This document shows, piece after piece, positions 1-5,119 of a stretch of DNA of 22,539 bases. The stretch comes from Candidatus Brocadiales bacterium. Its GTDB lineage: Bacteria; Planctomycetota; Brocadiia; Brocadiales; Bathyanammoxibiaceae. Location of the stretch: positions 1 through 22,539 of the forward strand of contig JAUQZZ010000012.1 in assembly GCA_030586765.1 (NCBI GenBank). The letters are read 5' to 3'. The notes below the pieces were generated by a model. It saw nothing but the letters and a program-made list of their open reading frames with translations, was not told the origin of the DNA and did not search any database. Position numbers and translations under genes: made by a program. How positions within the stretch are numbered: position 1 is the stretch's first letter; each line of letters begins with the position of its first letter.

Positions 1-6
1 ACATGA

Positions 7-41
7 GATTCTTCGTCCGCCTGAGGCGGACTCAGAATGAC
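7..41. repeat. Dispersed repeat copy with internal hairpin (GATTCTTCG...CTCAGAATGAC family)
   Basis: This copy has the same ends as the 25-bp repeat at 104-128, 483-507 and 1301-1325: GATTCTTCG on the left and CTCAGAATGAC on the right. The centre is replaced by a perfect 7-bp hairpin, with GTCCGCC at 15-21, loop TGA and GGCGGAC at 25-31. A partial right end (GCTCAGAATGAC) recurs at 51-62. The alternating cores suggest a family in which conserved ends flank interchangeable palindromic centres. Confidence 0.75.
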
Positions 42-103
42 AGAGATGTCGCTCAGAATGACATCGGGAGGCTGGGAAGGACAAGAAGGAGAATAAAAAA
101 ATA

Positions 104-128
104 GATTCTTCACTTCGTTCAGAATGAC
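104..128. repeat. 25-bp dispersed repeat, direct copy
   Basis: This is the same orientation and length as the copy at 483-507, with three visible differences (CACTTCGTT in place of CGCTTCGCT). Together the two copies bracket the GIY-YIG gene in direct orientation. Confidence 0.8.
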
Positions 129-140
129 ATCTTTTATTGT

Positions 141-165
141 CACCCTGAGCGCAGCGAAGGGTCTT
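141..165. repeat. Dispersed repeat, inverted copy
   Basis: The reverse complement reads AAGACCCTTCGC followed by TGCGCTCAGGGTG, which is a related variant of the 25-bp repeat in inverted orientation. With the direct copy at 104-128 it forms an imperfect inverted pair just upstream of the GIY-YIG gene. Confidence 0.65.
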
Positions 166-197
166 GTTACACAGGGCAAAAAGTTTCAAAATAAAAA

Positions 198-506
198 ATG
201 GGGCAGTATTATGTGTACATTATGACGAACAAGTCGAGAACGCTTTACATAGGTGTAACGAATAACCTGGAGCGTCGTATTCTTGAACATAAACACCATT
301 TGGTTGAAGGATTTACAAGAAAATACAAAATAACGAAGCTGGTCTATTACGAAGCAACTAGTGATGCTCTAGATGCAATAACAAGAGAGAAACAGATTAA
401 AGGGTGGTTGCGAAAAAAGAAGATTGCTTTGATTGAGTCCGTGAATCCGAAATGGAAGGATTTGAGTAAAGAATGGCTTAGAGATTCTTCGCTTCGCTCA
501 GAATGA
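198..506 (+). CDS. Single-domain GIY-YIG endonuclease (UPF0213/YhbQ-like)
   Basis: This is a 102-residue protein made almost only of a GIY-YIG nuclease domain. Visible motif residues are Y5-V6-Y7 (GIY element), Y17-I18-G19 (YIG), R26/R27, H31-K32, the catalytic-type E64 in REKQIKGW, and N83-P84 near the end. The family cleaves DNA with one metal ion; members this short occur alone and their role is mostly unknown. The start has no clear Shine-Dalgarno sequence. The last seven residues (D96 to E102) and the TGA stop are read entirely from the dispersed repeat at 483-507, so the natural C terminus has been replaced or extended by the repeat. Related repeat copies lie just upstream. The fold assignment is firm; a link between the nuclease and repeat movement is only a hypothesis. 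Confidence 0.88.
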   Translation: MGQYYVYIMTNKSRTLYIGVTNNLERRILEHKHHLVEGFTRKYKITKLVYYEATSDALDAITREKQIKGWLRKKKIALIESVNPKWKDLSKEWLRDSSLRSE

Positions 507-507
507 C
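483..507. repeat. 25-bp dispersed repeat, direct copy; encodes the 3' end of the GIY-YIG gene
   Basis: It runs from GATTCTTCGC to CTCAGAATGAC. Codons 96-102 and the stop of the GIY-YIG gene lie inside it. The ribosome binding site (AGAAGGA, 509-515) of the next gene begins immediately after it. It differs from the copy at 1301-1325 at two positions. Confidence 0.85.
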
Positions 508-519
508 AAGAAGGATAAA

Positions 520-894
520 ATGCACTTAAACATCGAAAGAACCCTGAAAGAACTCACCACTACCCTGAGCGAAGAACTAAAGGGTTTCGTGAATTCCATA
601 GTCCTTTACGGCTCTGTGGCACGCAATCAGGCCACTGAGGATAGTGACATTGATATAATGGTAGTTATGCCAGATAATATGGAGGCTTATCGCAAGGTCT
701 CAAGGATAAGCTACAGCATAGACCTCAAAAATTCCACAGTAACAAGTGCAATATGTTTTACTCCCGAAGAACTAACTACACTTGTTGAGGACGGCTCGCC
801 CTTTATTGAGGATGTATTAACAGAAGGGGTTATCCTTTACGACGATGGAACCTTCCAGGAACTACATACGAAGATGCTTGGCACAAGCAGATGA
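520..894 (+). CDS. Minimal nucleotidyltransferase (MNT family), probable antitoxin
   Basis: This 124-residue protein belongs to the DNA polymerase beta-type nucleotidyltransferase superfamily. The GSX10DXD signature is visible as G31-S32 followed by D43-I44-D45, in the context LYGSVARNQATEDSDID. The third catalytic acid, usually found in a later strand, is not obvious: the equivalent stretch reads NSTVTSAICF, so activity is uncertain. A good ribosome binding site (AGAAGGA) sits 4 nt before the ATG. The last 50 bp overlap the HEPN gene, which implies translational coupling. In MNT/HEPN modules the MNT protein is known to neutralise the HEPN protein, in studied cases by AMPylating it. The pairing here supports that role but does not prove it. 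Confidence 0.85.
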   Translation: MHLNIERTLKELTTTLSEELKGFVNSIVLYGSVARNQATEDSDIDIMVVMPDNMEAYRKVSRISYSIDLKNSTVTSAICFTPEELTTLVEDGSPFIEDVLTEGVILYDDGTFQELHTKMLGTSR

Positions 895-1228
895 GACCCT
901 TAAAGATGCAGAGATGCTCTTAAGTCACGATAGGCTCCGCTCTGCTGCAGATAGGGCTTACTACGCTGTTTACCATGCTGCCCAGGCCCTGCTATATAGT
1001 AAAGGCCTAAAACCAAAGACCCATTCTGGACTTCAACGCATGTTTGATGAGCATGTAGTGAAAACGGGTCTCATCAGTGAAGAGTTAGGCGTGACCCTTG
1101 CTGATGCCTTCAAACTAAGACAAAAGAGCGACTACGATGTTGAAGCTGTAATCACAAAAGAACTTGTTGACGATATTATAAAAAGGGCAAGACAGTTTAT
1201 TTCTAAAATAAAGGGGCTCTTAACTTAA
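845..1228 (+). CDS. HEPN-domain protein (PF05168-like), probable toxin partner of the upstream MNT
   Basis: This 127-residue all-helical protein has the HEPN pattern: an N-terminal helix (LAQADETLKDAEMLL, from residue 12), the helix RAYYAVYHAAQALL, and the final LRQKSDYD segment seen in the PF05168 branch. The usual RX4-6H ribonuclease motif is not present in the last helix, though R-X6-H occurs in RAYYAVYH. Catalysis as an RNase therefore cannot be assumed. The ATG lies inside the MNT gene, overlapping it by 50 bp in another frame, with AAGGGG about 13 nt upstream. A TTG at codon 12 would shorten the overlap to 17 bp, but it would remove residues before the first helix. Likely role: toxin of a type II or type VII-like MNT/HEPN module. 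Confidence 0.83.
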   Translation: MEPSRNYIRRCLAQADETLKDAEMLLSHDRLRSAADRAYYAVYHAAQALLYSKGLKPKTHSGLQRMFDEHVVKTGLISEELGVTLADAFKLRQKSDYDVEAVITKELVDDIIKRARQFISKIKGLLT

Positions 1229-1246
1229 GTTGACACCCAAAACTCA

Positions 1247-1281
1247 GGGCCTGAGCGTGTCGAAGGCTCGCACGCTACATT
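1247..1281. repeat. Dispersed repeat fragment (CCTGAGCGTGTCGAAGG type)
   Basis: A CCTGAGCGTGTCGAAGG-type stretch is followed by CACGCTACATT at 1271-1281. The latter matches the right arm of the composite palindrome at 1435-1496, so this may be the remnant of two nested elements. Confidence 0.5.
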
Positions 1282-1300
1282 CCAAGGGCAGAATAAAGGA

Positions 1301-1325
1301 GATTCTCCGCTACGCTCAGAATGAC
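1301..1325. repeat. 25-bp dispersed repeat, direct copy
   Basis: It runs from GATTCTCCGC to CTCAGAATGAC and differs from 483-507 at two positions. It opens the palindrome cluster that fills 1247-1534; no protein gene was found between 1229 and 1541. Confidence 0.8.
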
Positions 1326-1340
1326 GGGAAGGATCTTAAG

Positions 1341-1393
1341 ATTGTAGCGGCAGAGCTTGCTCTGCAAAGTCGAGTAACCTCGACCGCTACAAT
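1341..1393. repeat. Composite palindromic element with two inner hairpins (copy 1)
   Basis: A perfect 10-bp outer inverted repeat (ATTGTAGCGG at 1341-1350, CCGCTACAAT at 1384-1393) encloses two hairpins. The first is CAGAGC/GCTCTG (1351-1364), the second TCGAG/CTCGA (1370-1374 with 1379-1383). As single-stranded DNA or RNA it would fold into a three-way junction. The same plan recurs at 1435-1496. Confidence 0.85.
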
Positions 1394-1434
1394 AGATTTT
1401 TGGTAGGTATTTAAAAAGGATAGCTTTGTTGAAG

Positions 1435-1496
1435 ATGTAGCGTGGGAGCTTGTCTCCCACGGTTTTTAGCGTGCCAGACGAACTGGCACGCTACAT
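1435..1496. repeat. Composite palindromic element with two inner hairpins (copy 2)
   Basis: The outer 10-bp inverted repeat is ATGTAGCGTG (1435-1444) with CACGCTACAT (1487-1496). Inside are GTGGGAG/CTCCCAC (1442-1448, 1454-1460) followed by GGTTTTT, and an 11-bp hairpin TAGCGTGCCAG/CTGGCACGCTA (1467-1477, 1483-1493). The first hairpin plus its T run resembles a plus-strand intrinsic terminator and could end the MNT/HEPN transcript. The inner GAGCTTG motif is shared with copy 1 and with the element at 3145-3170. Confidence 0.85.
1454..1467 (+). terminator. Possible intrinsic terminator (right arm and T run of a hairpin starting at 1442)
   Basis: A 7-bp GC-rich stem (arms 1442-1448 and 1454-1460) is followed by GG and five T residues. 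It lies 214 nt after the HEPN stop and is part of a repeat, so terminator function is incidental or opportunistic. Confidence 0.4.
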
Positions 1497-1508
1497 TAAT
1501 CAGAAAGA

Positions 1509-1534
1509 ATGTAGGGTGCGTCTTGACGCACCAC
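1509..1534. repeat. REP-like hairpin adjoining a RAYT remnant
   Basis: A perfect 8-bp stem (GGTGCGTC at 1515-1522, GACGCACC at 1525-1532) has a 2-nt loop and is preceded by ATGTAG. Elements of the GTAGGGTGCG type are known next to REP-associated tyrosine transposase genes, and here the start of such a gene follows 7 nt later. Confidence 0.8.
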
Positions 1535-1541
1535 TTTAAAA

Positions 1542-1571
1542 ATGCCTAATTATCGCCGCGCTAGGTACTGA
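1542..1571 (+). pseudogene. Remnant of the 5' end of a REP-associated tyrosine transposase (RAYT) gene
   Basis: An ATG opens the codons MPNYRRARY and then a TGA stop. MPNYRRAR matches the usual N terminus of many RAYT (Y1, HUH-type) transposases, where GGTYFFT normally follows within a few residues. Nothing after the stop continues that family in any frame. The position directly after a REP-like hairpin is where an intact RAYT gene would start. The match is only eight residues and could be chance, but motif and context agree. Confidence 0.55.
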
Positions 1572-1593
1572 CAAACAGTAGGACATCTCTGGG

Positions 1594-2040
1594 ATGGAAA
1601 ATCCAGAAAAACCAAATATCCGGCTGCTTCCGACAATGGAAGTGGTTATCAATGAACAACTCAAAAACGAAGTCAGTAAAATGATAGCTAAATATAAAGG
1701 ACATTTCGCGCTGCTCGGGGGATTGGATATGTTAGATACCATGAAGCGCTATATTATCTACGATGTGAACCAAGCTCGGCCAGTGGGACTTATCGGATGG
1801 GTGGGTCCACCAGAAGAGGCTGACCCAAGCTGGTGGGTTCGCCCTGAGAGCAGGCAAAAGGGGTACGGGAAGCGTGCCGTAGAACTACTAGCTGAAGAGA
1901 TGTACAGACAAGGTATTCAGAAAATCAAGAAAGACATTCTAATTGACACTGAGACAGAAGGAGAAGATGTGGCCTCCAGGAGGCTTATTCGCCACCTTAA
2001 GAAGCGTTTTAACAGTTTGCTGAAAAGGAGCAGAGGATGA
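1594..2040 (+). CDS. GNAT-family acetyltransferase coupled to the topoisomerase VI A gene
   Basis: This is a 148-residue protein. Residues about 58-115 carry the core of a GNAT fold: a strand GLIGWVG, then WWVRPESRQKGYGKRAVELL, in which RQKGYG is the R/Q-X-X-G-X-G acetyl-CoA pyrophosphate loop followed by its helix. The basic tail ends in KKRFNSLLKRSRG. An in-frame TAG at 1579 limits the start to 1594 or later; the Shine-Dalgarno sequence is weak. The gene overlaps the next one by ATGA (2037-2040), so the two are almost certainly translated together. It holds no GHKL ATPase motif, so it is not a Top6B subunit. The substrate is unknown. Acetylation of the topoisomerase or of a small molecule is possible but not shown. 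Confidence 0.75.
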   Translation: MENPEKPNIRLLPTMEVVINEQLKNEVSKMIAKYKGHFALLGGLDMLDTMKRYIIYDVNQARPVGLIGWVGPPEEADPSWWVRPESRQKGYGKRAVELLAEEMYRQGIQKIKKDILIDTETEGEDVASRRLIRHLKKRFNSLLKRSRG

Positions 2041-3116
2041 CAACAGTCATAAAAGAGATAAAGTCTACCGCATCGGGTATCCAGGGAAAGATACTCAAGA
2101 AGCAGAAGCCTACTATGAGTTTTCCCCTGAGGGCCTTGAGTAATGTAAAGTACAGGCCCGACATAGGATTCTTTGAACTCAAAGGCCATAAGAAGGTGCG
2201 CACCCTGACGGTGAACACCGTGAAGACCTTTGCCCAGACCCTGCGGATGATGTCCCTTTCTAAGGAACTAATAGATAAGGACGACATCGCCACCAAGCGA
2301 GAGGCTTACTATGTCTCAAAGAACTGGGAGGATGCCCGCTTTGACGAACAGCCTGAATCAGATATGGTCATGGACGACCTGGAGGCCATGTTTGAGATGA
2401 ACCGCGAGCAGTTGGGCTTTATCCCTGAGGAGAAGGGAGGGGAGGTAGCAGGAAGGCTCATCGTCATTGACAAGGATGAGCGGGGGAAGCCCCTCAAGAT
2501 AGACTGCACCAGGTTTGGCTCAGGGGCCTACTCAGTGCCCATCTCTATAGAGCACCTCAAGTTTGAGACCAATGCAAAATTCATCCTGGTCATTGAGACC
2601 GCAGGCATGTTCCAGCGCCTGGCAAAACACGCCTACTGGAAGACGGCCAACTGCATTCTGGTATCCATGGGAGGTGTGCCCACCAGGGCCTGCCGCCGCT
2701 TCGTCAGGAGGCTGTCGGAGGAGAAAAAGATACCCGTCTATGCCTTTGTGGATGGCGACCCCTACGGCATCGGTAACATCTACAGAACCCTTAAAGTTGG
2801 TTCCGGTAATGCCGCTCATATCAACAGATACTTCTGTGTCCCTAATGCCAGATATTTAGGGGTAACGCCCCAGGACATCATTGATTATAAACTCCCCACC
2901 CATCCCCTGAAGGAGGTGGATATAAAACGGGCCCAGGACGCCCTGAAGAACGACCCCTTTATAATCCATCACAAGGAGTGGCAGGAGGCCTTTAAGCAGC
3001 TCATAAAAATGGGCGTAAGGGTAGAACAGCAGGCCCTGGCAAAACACGGGCTGAATTATGTGATAGATGTTTATCTGCCTAAGAAACTGAAACACCCAGA
3101 AAGATTTCTGCCGTAA
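2037..3116 (+). CDS. top6A: DNA topoisomerase VI subunit A (Spo11/Top6A family)
   Basis: This 359-residue protein is full length for Top6A. The N-terminal winged-helix (CAP) domain has LRALSNVKY and TKREAYYVSKNW, where Y92 aligns with the DNA-cleaving tyrosine of Spo11 (RDIFY). The Toprim domain shows E187 (VIETAG) and D239-G240-D241 in FVDGDPYGIG, the metal-binding acids. The C-terminal half keeps the GSGNAAH, LGVTPQDI and EQQALAKHG blocks. Top6A normally makes double-strand breaks only with the ATPase Top6B, which is usually encoded next to it. Here the neighbour is a GNAT protein and no Top6B gene lies in the window. All catalytic residues look intact, so it is probably active if Top6B is elsewhere. 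Topo VI is typical of archaea and plants and rare in bacteria, so lateral transfer is plausible. Palindromic repeats flank the pair on both sides. Confidence 0.93.
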   Translation: MTTVIKEIKSTASGIQGKILKKQKPTMSFPLRALSNVKYRPDIGFFELKGHKKVRTLTVNTVKTFAQTLRMMSLSKELIDKDDIATKREAYYVSKNWEDARFDEQPESDMVMDDLEAMFEMNREQLGFIPEEKGGEVAGRLIVIDKDERGKPLKIDCTRFGSGAYSVPISIEHLKFETNAKFILVIETAGMFQRLAKHAYWKTANCILVSMGGVPTRACRRFVRRLSEEKKIPVYAFVDGDPYGIGNIYRTLKVGSGNAAHINRYFCVPNARYLGVTPQDIIDYKLPTHPLKEVDIKRAQDALKNDPFIIHHKEWQEAFKQLIKMGVRVEQQALAKHGLNYVIDVYLPKKLKHPERFLP

Positions 3117-3144
3117 AGACAGTAAATGCGACTTGTAGAGATAA

Positions 3145-3170
3145 ATGTAGCGTCGGAGCTTGCTCTGACG
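3145..3170. repeat. Palindromic repeat (ATGTAGCGTCGGAGCTTGCTC type)
   Basis: ATGTAG is followed by a hairpin CGTC-G-GAGC / GCTC-T-GACG with one mismatch. The head and the GAGCTTGCTC core are shared with the composite elements at 1341-1496. It lies 28 nt after the top6A stop. Confidence 0.7.
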
Positions 3171-3191
3171 TTTCTAATAATCGTATGAAGC

Positions 3192-3219
3192 ATGTAGCGT
3201 CGGGTCTCCGCACCCGACG
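3192..3219. repeat. Palindromic repeat (ATGTAGCGTCGGGT type)
   Basis: ATGTAG leads into an 8-bp perfect stem, CGTCGGGT (3198-3205) with ACCCGACG (3212-3219), and a 6-nt loop. It has the same head as the element 47 nt upstream. Confidence 0.7.
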
Positions 3220-3241
3220 AATCATTTCTCTTCAAGGATAC

Positions 3242-3261
3242 CGCAGGGCTTAAGCCCTGCG
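3242..3261. repeat. Perfect 20-bp palindrome
   Basis: CGCAGGGCTT is followed directly by AAGCCCTGCG, a 10+10 bp palindrome with no loop, followed by CCACC. It belongs to the same palindrome cluster. Nothing else gene-like was seen from 3117 to 3475 apart from the promoter and leader of the next gene. Confidence 0.75.
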
Positions 3262-3378
3262 CCACCCAAGGGGAAGCTACAAGAATCTCCTGGCATATCA
3301 TATCCTCTAACCAGATAGGTCCTACTACAATACGTCTTACCTCCCCCCATTATGCGTGAAAGATTCCTCAGGCTAGGC

Positions 3379-3438
3379 TATAATATCTATAAAGAAGGTT
3401 CTGACGTCTAATTCCCCACTGGGAAGACCCCTTAGTGG
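3379..3438 (+). promoter_or_regulatory. Possible promoter -10 box and structured leader of the HicB-like gene
   Basis: TATAAT lies at 3379-3384 (in GGCTATAATATC); the -35 region is poor. Downstream, CCACT (3416-3420) pairs with AGTGG (3434-3438), with an inner GGG/CCC pair around AAGA. This gives an imperfect hairpin in a leader of about 85 nt. The function is unknown. Confidence 0.4.
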
Positions 3439-3475
3439 CAGGTGGAGAACAGGTAAAGAGAGGGGGTTCTGGGCT

Positions 3476-3691
3476 ATGGAGCGCCAATTTACTGCACTTA
3501 TAAGAAGGGATAAGGACGAGTATGTCTCACGCTGTCTGGAGATAGACGTGGAGTGCCACGCCAAGACCTGGGAGGAGGCGAAGGAGTGTCTCAAAAAGGC
3601 TGTTGAAGGCTATGTAAAGACCACCCCTCCTGAAAAGCTCGACAATGTAGGCAATGATTTCTTCATGTACAGGTTTGTGGTGGAATCTTAG
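3476..3691 (+). CDS. HicB-like (UPF0150) protein, solitary
   Basis: This 71-residue protein is a single HicB/UPF0150 alpha-beta domain: FTALIRRDKDEYVSRCLEIDVECHAKTWEEAKECLKKAVEGYV matches the strand-strand-helix plan (residues 5-47, with the typical sequence WEEAKECLKKAV). It has no DNA-binding (HTH or ribbon-helix-helix) tail, and no HicA toxin gene lies on either side, so it is an orphan. GAGAGGGGG about 9 nt before the ATG serves as ribosome binding site. It converges on the PII gene with a 9-bp gap. Orphan HicB-like proteins are common and mostly uncharacterised. It may be a relic antitoxin or a small regulatory protein. Confidence 0.75.
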   Translation: MERQFTALIRRDKDEYVSRCLEIDVECHAKTWEEAKECLKKAVEGYVKTTPPEKLDNVGNDFFMYRFVVES

Positions 3692-3700
3692 TTAACCACC

Positions 3701-4012
3701 TTAGGCAGACTGGGGTGTACCTTCGGCCTTGAAGACAAATATCTTCCCATCCCCTATCCTGCCCGTATAGGCGGCCTTTCTGACGGTTTCGATGACCTCC
3801 TCGGCCATCTCGTCCCTTACCGTCATTTCTAGCTTCACCTTGGGTAAAAAGGTAATGGTGTACTCGGAGCCGTGGTAGAGTTCCAGGTGTCCTTTCTGAC
3901 GGCCATAGCCTTTTACTTCAGTAATGGTGACGTCCTCTATACCAATACCTTTCAGGGCCTTCAGGACCTCCTGGAGCTTAAAGGGTTTGATTATGCACAC
4001 CAATTTTTTCAC
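3701..4012 (-). CDS. glnB: Nitrogen regulatory protein PII with a shortened C terminus
   Basis: This 103-residue PII signal protein senses 2-oxoglutarate and ATP/ADP. It keeps the T-loop (VKGYGRQKGHLELYHGSEY) with the modifiable Y51, K58, and the B-loop TGRIGDGKIF with K90. The family normally continues as RIRTGE..G..AL to about 112 residues, providing the C-loop arginines (R101, R103) that hold the ATP phosphates. Here the protein ends KAEGTPQSA, with Q101 and A103 in those places, 9 bp from the end of the convergent HicB-like gene. GTGAGG about 8 nt before the ATG is a usable ribosome binding site. The gene begins 42 bp after mqnC and is probably read from the mqnA promoter. The family is certain; altered nucleotide binding is inferred. 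Confidence 0.92.
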   Translation of the reverse strand: MKKLVCIIKPFKLQEVLKALKGIGIEDVTITEVKGYGRQKGHLELYHGSEYTITFLPKVKLEMTVRDEMAEEVIETVRKAAYTGRIGDGKIFVFKAEGTPQSA

Positions 4013-4054
4013 AATACAGCCTCACGCAAGGTTGAAGCCGTCCAGTACCCTGTA

Positions 4055-5119
4055 CTACGGAACTAATCTATAATAGAAATCCCTCTGTCTGGCCTCATAG
4101 CCCAGGTCTTCTATGAGGTGGACTATCTCCTCCTGGCGCATCCTGAAGCTCACCCCTGCGGCCCTGACCACGTTTTCTTCTATCATAGTAGAGCCCATAT
4201 CGTTAGCACCGAACTTTAGGGCCAGTTGTCCTATCTTGGGGCCCTGGGTCACCCAGGAGGCCTGGATATTCGGGATATTATCTAGATAAAGCCTTGAGAT
4301 GGCCAGGGTCTTTAGATATTCAAAGGCCCCTACAGAAGGCAGGTTCAACCGGGTATTCTTTGGCTGGAAGGTCCAGGGTATGAAGGCTGTGAAGCCACCT
4401 GTCTCATCCTGGAGTGTCCTTATCCTATCAAGATGTATCATCCTCTCTTCTAAGGTCTCCATGTGGCCAAACATCATAGTAGCAGTGGTTCTCATACCCA
4501 GTTTGTGGGCCTCCCTCATTACCCCTAGCCACTCCTCTGAGGTACACTTCTTTGGGCTAACCATCCCCCTGCACCTATCTACCAATATCTCTGCACCGCC
4601 ACCAGGGATAGAGTCCAGCCCTGCCTCCCTGAGGCTGAGTATCACCTCCTTGACAGGAAGGCCCTCCAGTCGGGAGAGGTGTATAATCTCTGGGGATGAA
4701 AAGGCGTGGATATGGATGGAAAATCTCTTTTTTATAGAGGCCAGGAGTCCCTGGTAGAAGTCCAGCCTGAGGTGGGGATGTAGCCCACCCTGCATGAGGA
4801 CCTGGGTGCCCCCCTGCTCCAAGGTCTCTTCTATCTTACGAAAGAGCTCCTCCGCGGTGATTACGTAGGAATCTGGGTCATCCTCATCCCTGGAGAAGGC
4901 ACAGAACCTGCACCTGGCCTGGCAGACATTAGTGTAGTTAATGTTTCTATCCACGGCATAGGTGCGGTAGGCCTCGGGATGCAGGTGGAAAGAGAACTCC
5001 TCAGCCGCCCTTGCCAGGGGGATTATATCCTTGGAGCGTAAAAGGGCAAGGCCCTCCTCAAGACTTATACGCCCCTTTGAAGGCACCTTCTCTAATATGT
5101 CCTCTACCAGAAAATTCAA
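4055..5119 (-). CDS. mqnC: Cyclic dehypoxanthine futalosine synthase MqnC (radical SAM)
   Basis: MqnC closes the ring of dehypoxanthine futalosine in the futalosine route to menaquinone. The radical SAM motif CX3CX2C is C66, C70, C73 in NYTNVCQARCRFC. Family blocks follow: GGTQVLMQGGLHP, DSIPGGGAEIL, SWVTQGPKIGQLAL and GANDMGSTMIEENVVRAAG. The length of 354 is usual. The chosen start is TTG at 5119, because no ATG or GTG lies before the conserved ILEKVPSKGRISLEEG except a GTG at codon 12 inside it. GTGAGG lies directly upstream. The gene then overlaps mqnA by 62 bp. MqnC versus its paralogue MqnE is decided by SWVTQG and GANDMGSTMIEENV. Confidence 0.95.
   Translation of the reverse strand: MNFLVEDILEKVPSKGRISLEEGLALLRSKDIIPLARAAEEFSFHLHPEAYRTYAVDRNINYTNVCQARCRFCAFSRDEDDPDSYVITAEELFRKIEETLEQGGTQVLMQGGLHPHLRLDFYQGLLASIKKRFSIHIHAFSSPEIIHLSRLEGLPVKEVILSLREAGLDSIPGGGAEILVDRCRGMVSPKKCTSEEWLGVMREAHKLGMRTTATMMFGHMETLEERMIHLDRIRTLQDETGGFTAFIPWTFQPKNTRLNLPSVGAFEYLKTLAISRLYLDNIPNIQASWVTQGPKIGQLALKFGANDMGSTMIEENVVRAAGVSFRMRQEEIVHLIEDLGYEARQRDFYYRLVP

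Noticed and set aside
1..170. Possible CRISPR-like array from recurring CAGAATGAC strings
   Set aside because: Spacing is irregular, copies vary and one is inverted; there are no uniform spacers and no cas genes.
562..584. Repeat-like ACCCTGAGCGAAG inside the MNT gene
   Set aside because: Only about 9-12 bases match the inverted repeat variant, and the codons (TLSEEL) suit a helix of the protein, so chance is enough.
1341..1393. Cloverleaf-like fold, possible tRNA
   Set aside because: It is only 53 nt, has no T-loop consensus and no anticodon-arm geometry, and the outer stem and inner hairpins match the repeat family instead.
3692..3760. Frameshift that would restore the PII C terminus
   Set aside because: No RIRTGE-like sequence appears in any frame downstream of codon 94 before the HicB-like gene, so no simple frameshift explains the short end.
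4299..4757. Plus-strand open frame within mqnC
   Set aside because: It lies wholly antisense to conserved radical SAM sequence and has no family features.
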